This document shows, piece after piece, positions 38,336 through 46,522 of a stretch of DNA of 64,000 bases; within the stretch, counting starts at the first letter, position 1; each line of letters opens with the position of its first letter. The position numbers were made by a program, and so were the translations under genes. This stretch comes from Aeoliella straminimaris (GTDB taxonomy: Bacteria > Planctomycetota > Planctomycetia > Pirellulales > Lacipirellulaceae), in NCBI RefSeq assembly GCF_024054565.1, contig NZ_JAMXLR010000026.1, forward strand, positions 310,001 to 374,000, read 5' to 3'. Under the pieces are notes generated by a model. The model worked only from the letters and a program-made list of their open reading frames with translations, made no database searches and was not told the origin of the DNA.

Positions 38336-40459
38336 TCAGTCGGCGAGCCTCCTTCGAAATGACACGGCAGGCTTAGCGCGGCACGATAGCGGCGAGCACA
38401 GCAGAACCAGCCCTAATACTACAATACTGCTCGGCTCCGGCACGGTAGCCGCTTGCACGGGACTAGCCAGCGACACCCCGAAGTTCAGCTTCCATGTCTC
38501 GTATTGGGCGGTGCCGATGACGCTCGAGTGCAGGTCGTTCGCCAGCGTGCCGGCCGGGGCGCCCAGGTTGTTACGCCACACGGTGTAGTCGGCAATATCG
38601 ACCACGTCGTCACCGTTGTAGTCGCCTGGCAGGACGCCGCTCGATAGATAGTCGGTCAGCACGATGCGGTTCTCCAATTCCGCGCTGCCGATGCCGTAGT
38701 TCACGACGAACGACCCGCGGCCGTCCAGCGTGTCGAGTCGCTGGCCGGTAGTAATGTTGTCGAACAGTCCCGAGAAGCTGTCGGCCACCATAACGATGAA
38801 TTTGGTGGAGGCATCCGGCGTGAACCCGTTGACCAACGTGATGTTGAGCAGTCCATCGACGATGGCGTCGCCGGTCACGTTCACCGAGTCGTAAGTGCCA
38901 CCAAAGCTGGTGCCGCCGATGTCGATGGCTAGCTCGCCGCCCGACTGCTGGGTGTAGTTGCCATCGATCAGCGTGCCACCCGTCGGGTCGCCTGGAGCCA
39001 GCGTGAACGAGTTATTCACCAGGTTGCCGGCGAAACTGTCGACACTCAACCGTCCACCGCTGGTTTGCAGCGTGCCGCCGTGGGTGTGGTCGACGGCGAT
39101 AGCTCGCAGCGTACCGCCGTTCAGCGTGACGGTGCCCGGCCCCCAGATGGTAAGGGTGCCGCCAATATCCACCAGCGCGTGATCGTTGTTCAGCCGAAGC
39201 TCGCCACTCGCCTCGGCCTCGGCCTCGTTTAGCGACCCGCCCACCGAGACGTGCCCTGTGGCCTGCAGCAAGCCCACGGAGCCCGCTTGCCCCTCGACAC
39301 TCAAGAGACTGCTACCAATACCGACACCGATTTGCACGGTGTCGGCCGTAACCTCCCCCTGGTCGACTAGCAGCGACCCGAAACCGGCTACGCTCCCTAA
39401 ACGGAGGTTACCCGCGATATCCCAGGTCGAGGGTTCCCGCCGGGTACTGGTGCCTTCCACCTTCGCAATAGCCAGCCGATCCAAGTTCACGGAGTCGGTC
39501 GAAACCTGACCACCTTGCAGAATGTCCAGGAACCCGCCGTTCAGACTGAACTGTCCAGCCTGCCAACTCGCAGGATTGCCTGAGCTGTCCTCTCCTTTGA
39601 TGGTGATGCGGCTGTCTTTCCGGACCTGCACACTGCCGGACGACATTGTTGCACCATCAACAATGTTCACTGTGCCCTTGGCCAACTCACCTCCTGCAGT
39701 CAGAAAGCCAACATTGAAAGTACCGGTAGACAGAGTCGACGGCTCGCCGCCTGCCGCGGCGCCTTGGATATCGACCAACGAACCATCGGCCGCAACAACG
39801 GCTGCAACGTGAAGCGAGTCGGGCAGCACCTGACCGCCGTCGGCAATGGTGAGCGTTGCTGCTCCACCGCTATCGCCCACTCGCAGGCTGCCTGCCATTT
39901 GCCACCGCGAAGGCTCCCCCAGCGAACTGGTTCCACCAACAAAGGCCTGGGACCTTGTGGCGCCGGCCGCATCCAGCACACTTTGGAAGCTGCCTGAACT
40001 GGAAGTTGTCAGCTGCGCGCCGTTGAGTAGTGTTAGGTCGCTCGCCGTGGCGGTAAAGCCCCGCTCGATGTCGACATCCAGCAGGCTGCCTTGGGAGAGA
40101 TCGCCCAGAGTGAGCGAACTGCTACTGATCGAAGCTGCGCCGGCCAGGCTGAAGAGATACTGGGGGTCGCCCCCGCCAACGGAGGTGAGGGTTAGGTCAA
40201 CATTGTTCGCGATCGTAAGGTCGTTGGCCGTATGACTCGAGGCGAGGCCAATGTTGTAGGCCCCCGCGACGCCGATGATGAGATTGTTGGTGATCGGCGG
40301 TTCGGTGCCCGGCACCCAGTTGCCGGGGTCTTCATACAGGCCACCCAATGGTTGAACCCAGGAGGAGTTCTGGCCATGCGTCGCGCTCGGCAGCCAGACA
40401 CTTACCAGCGTTGCGCCCAACAATAGGATTACACTGTGTAGCGGTCGCCAGGTGTTCAT
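38336..40459 (-). CDS. Secreted PEP-CTERM protein with autotransporter-like repeats
   Basis: A 707-residue exported protein. A signal peptide ends near residue 28 (SATHGQ). The body (about 40-600) is built from loosely repeated beta strands such as LRVGDSGGAATLTIADGGQV and VSVGGSLNE, the pattern of autotransporter/pectate-lyase-like beta-helix repeats. Near the C-terminus comes a planctomycete dockerin-like stretch (GDYNGDDVVDIADYTVWRNN), then the PEP-CTERM sorting tail: VPEPSSIVVLG, a hydrophobic helix and a basic end. An AGGAG ribosome-binding site eight bases upstream sets the start at 40459, and the ORF upstream to 40654 is ignored. Sorting by an exosortase to the envelope is inferred. 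Confidence 0.87.
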   Translation of the reverse strand: MNTWRPLHSVILLLGATLVSVWLPSATHGQNSSWVQPLGGLYEDPGNWVPGTEPPITNNLIIGVAGAYNIGLASSHTANDLTIANNVDLTLTSVGGGDPQYLFSLAGAASISSSSLTLGDLSQGSLLDVDIERGFTATASDLTLLNGAQLTTSSSGSFQSVLDAAGATRSQAFVGGTSSLGEPSRWQMAGSLRVGDSGGAATLTIADGGQVLPDSLHVAAVVAADGSLVDIQGAAAGGEPSTLSTGTFNVGFLTAGGELAKGTVNIVDGATMSSGSVQVRKDSRITIKGEDSSGNPASWQAGQFSLNGGFLDILQGGQVSTDSVNLDRLAIAKVEGTSTRREPSTWDIAGNLRLGSVAGFGSLLVDQGEVTADTVQIGVGIGSSLLSVEGQAGSVGLLQATGHVSVGGSLNEAEAEASGELRLNNDHALVDIGGTLTIWGPGTVTLNGGTLRAIAVDHTHGGTLQTSGGRLSVDSFAGNLVNNSFTLAPGDPTGGTLIDGNYTQQSGGELAIDIGGTSFGGTYDSVNVTGDAIVDGLLNITLVNGFTPDASTKFIVMVADSFSGLFDNITTGQRLDTLDGRGSFVVNYGIGSAELENRIVLTDYLSSGVLPGDYNGDDVVDIADYTVWRNNLGAPAGTLANDLHSSVIGTAQYETWKLNFGVSLASPVQAATVPEPSSIVVLGLVLLCSPLSCRAKPAVSFRRRLAD

Positions 40460-41267
40460 CGCAGAGTGCTCCTCAAGTCTCGTAAGCGCAAATTCCGAAG
40501 GTGCCAACACTACCATGCGGCCAAGCCGCCCCGATGCAGGGCTCGACAAAACTGGTGCAGCTCGGCCCGTGCTGATCCCCAATCTGCGCGAGCCGCTGAA
40601 GTTGTCCCTCGAGGGACAGGAAAAGTCTCGCCACATCGTATCACAACCGTGCATCGGCGATGCAAAATGACCGCCATGAGGTGGGGACTTTTCAAGCGGT
40701 CCACAGGGGGGGAATCGTCAATCTCTTGGCCGTTTGGTGGTAGGAATTTGACACTCCATTGGGGAAAATATGCATGGGAGACGTCGATTTTCGGCATCGA
40801 GCGACTTTCCCCACGCAGTTTGGGCCCACCCAGCAAACATGCGGGGAACAACGCACGCAGTTTTGGGCCCATGGAGATCGAAAAACCGCTACGAATCGCG
40901 GTGTTTTTTGGCCACCGCAGGAAAAAACTCGGGGAGTATTGGGCCCATGAATCGAATTGCCGTTTTGGGCAGACAAAACTCCCGGCGCGGATGCCGCGTA
41001 CGGAGAGCTAGTCCATCGACTCCTCGAACGCGGCGCAACGAACAGCTAGTCAACCAACAGGGCGCAGGAATGCACGAGCAATCGAGATGCAAGAAACCTG
41101 GAATTTCGGTCCTAAAAAGCGGCCACTTCCGCTACCCAAACTTAGTGCATTCGTGCCACCGAGCGTGGTATCATGGGGTTGCCGAATTCTCGGCCCGCAG
41201 TTCGCCCTGTTAGGCGGGCAAAACAGCACACAGCCAACTGCCACCACGTACATAGAGAGCTAGTCGC
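40460..41267. other. Gene-free region with TGGGCCCA repeats
   Basis: These 808 bp carry several short overlapping frames on both strands, none of which looks like a protein. The middle part (40740-41000) is purine/pyrimidine-skewed, holds three TGGGCCCA palindromes, and has a small ACCGC/GCGGT hairpin followed by six T residues (40885-40909). It separates the leftward PEP-CTERM gene from the rightward Gfo/Idh/MocA gene, so regulatory content for both is expected. No known RNA was recognised. Confidence 0.45.
40812..40947. repeat. Three TGGGCCCA palindromes, two within a longer direct repeat
   Basis: The octamer palindrome TGGGCCCA occurs at 40821-40828, 40864-40871 and 40940-40947. The first two sit in a longer direct repeat, CACGCAGTTTGGGCCCA (40812-40828) and CACGCAGTTTTGGGCCCA (40854-40871), differing by one T. 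Nothing similar was noticed elsewhere in the intergenic DNA of this window. Confidence 0.6.
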
Positions 41268-42698
41268 ATGTTCAATCGCCGTCAATTTCTGGCTACATCC
41301 GGTGCCGCCGCGTCCTTGGCCCTGGGAACCTCGTGGGCGACTGCCCAGAGGACTTCGCCAAACGAACAAATTGGCCTGGCAGTCATTGGACTGGGTGGCC
41401 GGGGTAGCGGATTGATGAACGTGTTTCGCCGATTCTCCGACGTGCGCATCGTGGCCCTGGCCGAACCCGATCAAGAGCGGCTGGCCAAAGCCGGCAAGAG
41501 TGTGCCCGACGCTGTGCAGACGCAGGACATGATGGATATCATCGATCGACCCGACGTCGATGCGGTGGTGATCGCCACGTCGAATCATTGGCACTGCCTG
41601 GCCGCCATTCGTGCCTGCAAGGCCGGCAAGGACGTGTACGTCGAAAAGCCCCTGGGCCACAACCTGTACGAGCAGGAGCAACTGGTCAAAGCGGCTCGCA
41701 AATACGACCGCATGGTACAGATGGGCACGCAGCAGCGTTCCAGCCCCATCCAAGCGCGGGCCAAGCAAGTGCTACACCAGGACAAGCTGATTGGCGACCT
41801 GCAACACGTGGTGGTGAGCCGCATTGGCGAGCGGAAGCCGATTGGCAAGCGAAGCGAACCGCTGCAGGTGGCCTCCACGGTGGACTACGATCAATGGATC
41901 GGCCCCGCGCCCGACCAGCCCATCTACCGCAACAACCTGCAGTACGATTGGCACTGGGACTGGAACACCGGTAACGGAGAGATGGGCAACTGGGGCGTTC
42001 ACGTCCTGGACGACGCGCTGAACGTCGCCATGCTGGACAAGGCGGGCTTCCCCTCGGCGGTGCAGTCGGCCGGCATGCGGGCGGAATGGGACGATGCCGG
42101 CAATACGCCGAACACCCAAGTCGCCTACTTCGAGAACAGCGTGCTACCGATGTCGATGCTGCTGAGCAACATCGTACCGGCCGACCCATTGGTCGAGGGC
42201 GCCCACAACGATGGCTTCGGCACGGGCTACACCGTGTTTGGCGAAGGGGGTCGCTTGTGCGGCTCGCGTGGTCACTGGCGGGTATTCGACAACGACGGCA
42301 AGCTGATCGAGGAGCTCAAGGGTCCCGAAGGCATGGGTCGCCATCAACGCGATTTCCTGGACGCCGTGCGGACGCGCGACCAATCGAAATTGACCGCCGA
42401 AGTCGAACGTGGCCACATTTCCACCGCATGGTGCCAGCTTGCGAGCATCGCGGCCCTGGAAGGCGAAGCCAGCAGCAGCGGTCTGCAGAGCGATGCTGCC
42501 GGGCGCTGGTCGGACCTGGTGGAAGGCTACCAGGAGCAGATAAAGAACGTGAGCCCGAACGTCACGGCAACACCTCCCGGCCGAGTGGAAGTCGACTCGA
42601 AGACCGGCGCCGTCAAGCAATTGACCTCCGAGAACGCCCAGCAGTTGGTGCACCGCACCTACCGCACCAGCGAGTGGGCGGCCGAATTCGAGGTGTGA
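41268..42698 (+). CDS. Tat-exported Gfo/Idh/MocA-family oxidoreductase
   Basis: A 476-residue NAD(P)-binding oxidoreductase. The N-terminus NRRQFLATSGAAASLALG is a twin-arginine signal with an Ala-rich hydrophobic core. The Rossmann entry GLAVIGLGGRGSGLMNVFRR and the EKP motif (DVYVEKPLGHNLYEQEQLV) define the family. The C-terminal domain has the typical WHWDWNTGNGEMGNWGVHVLDD segment. Planctomycetes encode many such secreted paralogs, thought to oxidise or epimerise sugars or their derivatives with a cofactor bound before export. The substrate is unknown. It converges on the ATP-grasp gene, with 4 bp between their stops. Confidence 0.92.
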   Translation: MFNRRQFLATSGAAASLALGTSWATAQRTSPNEQIGLAVIGLGGRGSGLMNVFRRFSDVRIVALAEPDQERLAKAGKSVPDAVQTQDMMDIIDRPDVDAVVIATSNHWHCLAAIRACKAGKDVYVEKPLGHNLYEQEQLVKAARKYDRMVQMGTQQRSSPIQARAKQVLHQDKLIGDLQHVVVSRIGERKPIGKRSEPLQVASTVDYDQWIGPAPDQPIYRNNLQYDWHWDWNTGNGEMGNWGVHVLDDALNVAMLDKAGFPSAVQSAGMRAEWDDAGNTPNTQVAYFENSVLPMSMLLSNIVPADPLVEGAHNDGFGTGYTVFGEGGRLCGSRGHWRVFDNDGKLIEELKGPEGMGRHQRDFLDAVRTRDQSKLTAEVERGHISTAWCQLASIAALEGEASSSGLQSDAAGRWSDLVEGYQEQIKNVSPNVTATPPGRVEVDSKTGAVKQLTSENAQQLVHRTYRTSEWAAEFEV

Positions 42699-42702
42699 GC
42701 CA

Positions 42703-44001
42703 CTACGACGCCGTGGCGCTGGCAAATTCCTTACGGAAGGGCTCGATGTCGAGCAACTCCATCGCCTGCGTGGCGGTCCGGGGAAGCGAGTAGTTGTCGA
42801 CCGTGCTGGCGACGATCTTCTTGGATCGTCGTGGACTGAACAAAAGCTGCAGCGCAACACCCCACATGGGGATGACGCTCCAGTAGTCGTCGCGCGGACG
42901 GGTCAGTTCGTCCTGGCTGTCGGTGTACATCCCGCGGCGCAGGCGGAACTCGTAGATTTCCTTCAGCAACTCGCGCCGCGACGCGCCGTTGTAAGCCATC
43001 GATAGCAGGATCATGAAGAAGCTCTGGGTCCGTTGCCCTGGTGCAGCGTGGGGCAGCGGCTCCACCGCCTGGCCGGCTGACAGCCGTACGAGTTGCTCGC
43101 ACAAGTTCACTCCCGACAACCAGGCGTTCACGGTTTCGCCAACGCGGGGATTGCACTCGATGTACTCGGGCCGCTGGGTCTCGTAGTCGTAGAAATAGTC
43201 GACGAACATCGCACCATGCCAGTCGAGGTGCGCGCCAAGCTGCTCGATGTGCTCGCGGACAATGGGGTGGTCGGCCCCGGTGCGCGCCGCCGACATACCA
43301 CCCACGCCAAGCTGACGGGCATCGAACATGTGGCTGCCGATCATCTGCCCATGATCGAACACCGCCTGTACCGTGGCCTGGTTGCCCTTGGCCGGCTGCT
43401 GCACGAGCATTTCCACCGTGCCATCCAGGTTGCCATCGGCCCGCAGCAGCTCGATGCGGTGGGCAAGGTCTTCCTCGTCGACGATATGGAACACCCCCAG
43501 CCCCGCGGTACTGTGAGCCAGCTTGAGATAGAAGGGATAGCTCCAATTGTGTGCCAGATCGGCTTCGGTCCTGGCGAAGGCCGTTTGCGGATGGGGCAAA
43601 CCGAGCGATTCGAGCGTGCGGGTGAAGTCGGCCTTGTCCTGCATCTGCCGCATGGCGTCGAAGTGCGGCAGCGCAACACCGGCCGCTTCGCCCACCACGT
43701 CGCGGAATTTGCTGAGCAGATAAACCTGCTCGTGAGTCGGCAGCACAACGTCGTAACGCTCGCGCTGCACCATGTCGGCCAGAAAGTGCAGGAACTCACC
43801 AGGATTCTTCGCAAAGTGGGGCGACTTATGCCAGCGGCGGACAAATCGCGAAAATCGGCACTGGCAAATCGGATCGGGGTCGATCACATCAATCACGTGC
43901 CGCCCGCCCAAGGCGTACAGCGACTGCCGGGCCGAGAGGCTGGTGCCCTCGGTCATCAAGATTTTGAGCGGCGTAGAGCCGGAGGTATCGCTGGCAGCCA
44001 T
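42703..44001 (-). CDS. ATP-grasp ligase (carboxylate-amine ligase family)
   Basis: A 432-residue ATP-grasp protein. A Rossmann-like preATP domain (KILMTEGTSLSARQSLYALG) is followed by the B domain with the ATP-binding Lys/Gly segment (YPFYLKLAHSTAGLGVFHI) and the metal-binding end (PEYIECNPRVGETVNAWLSG, with Glu and Asn as Mg2+ ligands). This matches carbamoyl-phosphate-synthase-like ATP-grasp proteins that activate a carboxylate as acyl-phosphate for attack by an amine or thiol. The last 100 residues form a helical extension typical of stand-alone members. It is divergent from the desaturase gene, and I group it with that biosynthetic block. Substrate unknown. Confidence 0.85.
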   Translation of the reverse strand: MAASDTSGSTPLKILMTEGTSLSARQSLYALGGRHVIDVIDPDPICQCRFSRFVRRWHKSPHFAKNPGEFLHFLADMVQRERYDVVLPTHEQVYLLSKFRDVVGEAAGVALPHFDAMRQMQDKADFTRTLESLGLPHPQTAFARTEADLAHNWSYPFYLKLAHSTAGLGVFHIVDEEDLAHRIELLRADGNLDGTVEMLVQQPAKGNQATVQAVFDHGQMIGSHMFDARQLGVGGMSAARTGADHPIVREHIEQLGAHLDWHGAMFVDYFYDYETQRPEYIECNPRVGETVNAWLSGVNLCEQLVRLSAGQAVEPLPHAAPGQRTQSFFMILLSMAYNGASRRELLKEIYEFRLRRGMYTDSQDELTRPRDDYWSVIPMWGVALQLLFSPRRSKKIVASTVDNYSLPRTATQAMELLDIEPFRKEFASATAS

Positions 44002-44160
44002 ATTTGAACTTCGAAGTCGCAGGAATACTTGGAATCGGCCAAAAACCTACCGATATTGAGGTCTGACGGCCTTTGGGGGCCGTAGATTCCGCTAATACTG
44101 TAATTAGAGTGTGACGGGTACACATTCGTCCCGGGAGAGAAAACCGCCCAATCGAGGCGA

Positions 44161-44190
44161 TTGACTTGCCCAGGGAATCCACTTTATTTA
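44161..44190 (+). promoter_or_regulatory. Promoter of the desaturase-GH3 operon
   Basis: TTGACT (44161-44166) and TATTTA (44185-44190) are separated by 18 bp, 38 bp before the desaturase ATG. An inverted repeat CTAAT-N6-ATTAG (44092-44107) and an ACGGCC/GGCCGT hairpin (44066-44083) lie upstream, in the same divergent interval as the start of the ATP-grasp gene. They are possible operator sites. Confidence 0.45.
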
Positions 44191-44227
44191 TTTTATCGTG
44201 TTCCTTTCCTGGTCCCACGAGCCCCCC

Positions 44228-45373
44228 ATGTCCTCTCCAGCATCCACTCCCGACCTGACGCGCCGCGAGATGTACGCGGAGATTCGCAAGCTCTGCGCAC
44301 CCGACAACTATACTAATTGGTTTGTGCTGCTAAGGGAGTACGCCGTGTACGCTGCGATCGTCGCGGCGTGCGTCTGGAGCACCCATCGCCTGTCGGCGGC
44401 TGGCTGGTCGTGGGGCTGGCAGGTGCCCATCTATGCGGTCACCATCTTCCTGATCGGTTTCTGGTCGCAGACCCGCCTGGCCACGCTGGTACACGAGTCG
44501 AGCCACTACCTGCTGTTCAAGAACCGTCTGTTGAACGACGTGATGGCCAACATATTCGTGGTGTTTCCCTTCTTCGGCAAGGTGGGCAACTACCGCATCG
44601 GGCACTGGGGACATCATCGTAATGTGAACGACCTGGAACACGATCCCGATTTGCTCCGCTTGCTCAAGCACCACCCGCGCGAATTTCCACTCACGAAGTG
44701 GCGGTTCCTGTGGGAATACGTACTGCTGCAGTTCTCCCCCCACAAGGCGTACAGCTATTTGAAGGGCCGGGCCGAGTACGTCACCTTCATGAAGGACGAG
44801 GACAATATCGTCGACCGTAGCCCGCTGTCACCGCGAGCGCTCAATATCATGCGCATCGCCTACTACGGCACACTGCTCGCCGTGCTGGCTTACTTCAATT
44901 TGTGGATCCCGTACTTCGTTTTTTGGCTGGTGCCACTGATCACGGTCTACCCTGCATCGCTCTTCCTCCGCGAGATCGCCCATCACGGCAACTTCCCCGA
45001 CAATGGCGACTACACCAACAGTCGGGTGTACGAAGGACTGTGGCTCGAAAAGGCAATCTTCTTCCCGTTCGGCGAGTGGAATCACGTGCTGCATCACATG
45101 TTTCCGACCATCCCCTGGCACAAGATGCGGCAAGCCCACAACGTAATGATGCGATACCCGCCGTACCGCGACAACGTGGTGATTTGCGACGGTTTCATGT
45201 TCAAGGGGCACATGGGCAAGGAATATCCCACCGTGCTGGATGTGCTGTCAAAACCCTCGCACACCTATCTTCGCGGCACCGACCGCGAAACCTCCGAGAT
45301 TCGCCGCTCCACGGCCGACGAAATCGGCACCACCGAGAAGCACATGGACAAAATGCTGGCGGGCGAATCGTGA
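44228..45373 (+). CDS. Membrane fatty acid desaturase
   Basis: A 381-residue integral membrane di-iron enzyme. Three His boxes are present: HESSH (89-93), HWGHH (126-130) and HVLHH (286-290). The first is preceded by two hydrophobic helices and a third pair lies at about 200-240. The middle box is followed by RNVNDLEHDPDLL, typical of fatty acid or sphingolipid-type desaturases that introduce a double bond into an acyl chain using O2 and an electron donor. ATG at 44228 is preferred; the frame begins 10 codons earlier. It heads a six-gene same-strand run that ends with an alpha/beta hydrolase at 51467, supporting a lipid-modifying pathway. Confidence 0.9.
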   Translation: MSSPASTPDLTRREMYAEIRKLCAPDNYTNWFVLLREYAVYAAIVAACVWSTHRLSAAGWSWGWQVPIYAVTIFLIGFWSQTRLATLVHESSHYLLFKNRLLNDVMANIFVVFPFFGKVGNYRIGHWGHHRNVNDLEHDPDLLRLLKHHPREFPLTKWRFLWEYVLLQFSPHKAYSYLKGRAEYVTFMKDEDNIVDRSPLSPRALNIMRIAYYGTLLAVLAYFNLWIPYFVFWLVPLITVYPASLFLREIAHHGNFPDNGDYTNSRVYEGLWLEKAIFFPFGEWNHVLHHMFPTIPWHKMRQAHNVMMRYPPYRDNVVICDGFMFKGHMGKEYPTVLDVLSKPSHTYLRGTDRETSEIRRSTADEIGTTEKHMDKMLAGES

Positions 45374-45427
45374 TTCGGCCGATGCGTGGGATGTCCCTTA
45401 GATATCCGTGCTGAGGTCTGAACCGTC

Positions 45428-46483
45428 ATGAAAGTCAGCTTTCTGGGAGCCGGCGCCATCGGCTCGATGTTCGCCGCTTTGTTGCGCAAACACGCGCCCG
45501 AGCTCGACGTGCTGGTGGTCGTCCGCGGCGCTCATGGCCAGGCCATTTCCGAGCGGGGCGAGATCGAGATCGTCGGCCCCTGGGGTGAAGAGCGGGTGCC
45601 CATCGCCTGGTCGTTCGACCCACAGGACGTGGCCGGCTCCGACATCGTCTTCGTCACGGTCAAGTCGCAGGCCACCCAGGCTGCTCTCCAGCAGGCGCAA
45701 ACGGCGCTCGGCGACGCCCTGGTGGTGTCGATCCAGAACGGCATCAACGACGCTCAGTACGGCGGCTTTGTCCCGCTCGAGCGACTGGTGATGGGGATGA
45801 CTACCACCAACATGGCCGTGCTCGAACCAGGCCGCGTGAGCATGCAACTCGACGGCTGCACGCTGTTCGGACCGGCGACTGGCTCCAGCGGCACCACCGG
45901 CGCCCAGCAGGTGGTTGAGCTCTTGCGCCGCATCCAGGTATCGGGGCTGGACTTCGCCGTGGAGCGCAACGTGCTCGGCGTTCGTTACAACAAGCTTACC
46001 ATCAACGCGCTAGGCTACGCATCTTGCCTATCTGCATCCAACTTCATCACCGAGGCGCTCGCCTATCGGCCATGGCGGTTGGGCGTCGGACGACCAATTG
46101 TAGAGGAATGTAGGAAGGTTTTTTCGGCAGGGGGGATCGAGATCACGAAGATTCCCGGCAGATCGGATCTTTCGCGGATTGTCAACTTGATGCATGCACT
46201 CAATATGCCGATACTAGGCAAAATGGTACAGATGGCCATTAAAGGAAAATTCGAACGGTCGCCGATCGTATTCTCCCTGTACCAAGACCTCAAAAAGGGG
46301 AAACCCACCGAAGTTGACCACATCAATGGTCAGATAGTTCGTTTGGCGGAGTCGGTAGGCACAACGGCACCCGTGAATGCGGAAATCGTGGCGATGACCC
46401 ACGAGTTGGAGGAGAAGTCAGGCGACACGTTTTTTTCCCGACAGGACGTCATTGATCGTATCACGAAGTTGACAGCCATTTAG
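45428..46483 (+). CDS. Ketopantoate-reductase-like dehydrogenase (ApbA/PanE family)
   Basis: A 351-residue NAD(P)-dependent enzyme. The N-terminal dinucleotide motif is GAGAIGSMFAALL; the mid-domain has VFVTVKSQAT and SIQNGIND; Lys189 in RYNKLTINALG sits where PanE has its catalytic Lys. PanE reduces 2-dehydropantoate in pantothenate synthesis, but isolated paralogs in secondary pathways act on other 2-keto or 3-hydroxy acids, and I favour that here because of the context (desaturase before, GH3 after). The 3' 400 bp are visibly less GC-rich than the first half and contain AGG, ATA and GTA codons. Function is family-level only. Confidence 0.8.
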   Translation: MKVSFLGAGAIGSMFAALLRKHAPELDVLVVVRGAHGQAISERGEIEIVGPWGEERVPIAWSFDPQDVAGSDIVFVTVKSQATQAALQQAQTALGDALVVSIQNGINDAQYGGFVPLERLVMGMTTTNMAVLEPGRVSMQLDGCTLFGPATGSSGTTGAQQVVELLRRIQVSGLDFAVERNVLGVRYNKLTINALGYASCLSASNFITEALAYRPWRLGVGRPIVEECRKVFSAGGIEITKIPGRSDLSRIVNLMHALNMPILGKMVQMAIKGKFERSPIVFSLYQDLKKGKPTEVDHINGQIVRLAESVGTTAPVNAEIVAMTHELEEKSGDTFFSRQDVIDRITKLTAI

Positions 46484-46522
46484 AAACCGCAACGATGGCG
46501 ACAGCGTCCGCCACTATTCCTT

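Noticed and set aside
36695..38362. 555-codon plus-strand frame opposite the GH13 gene
   Set aside because: The GH13 catalytic triad and conserved regions are on the minus strand; this is a shadow.
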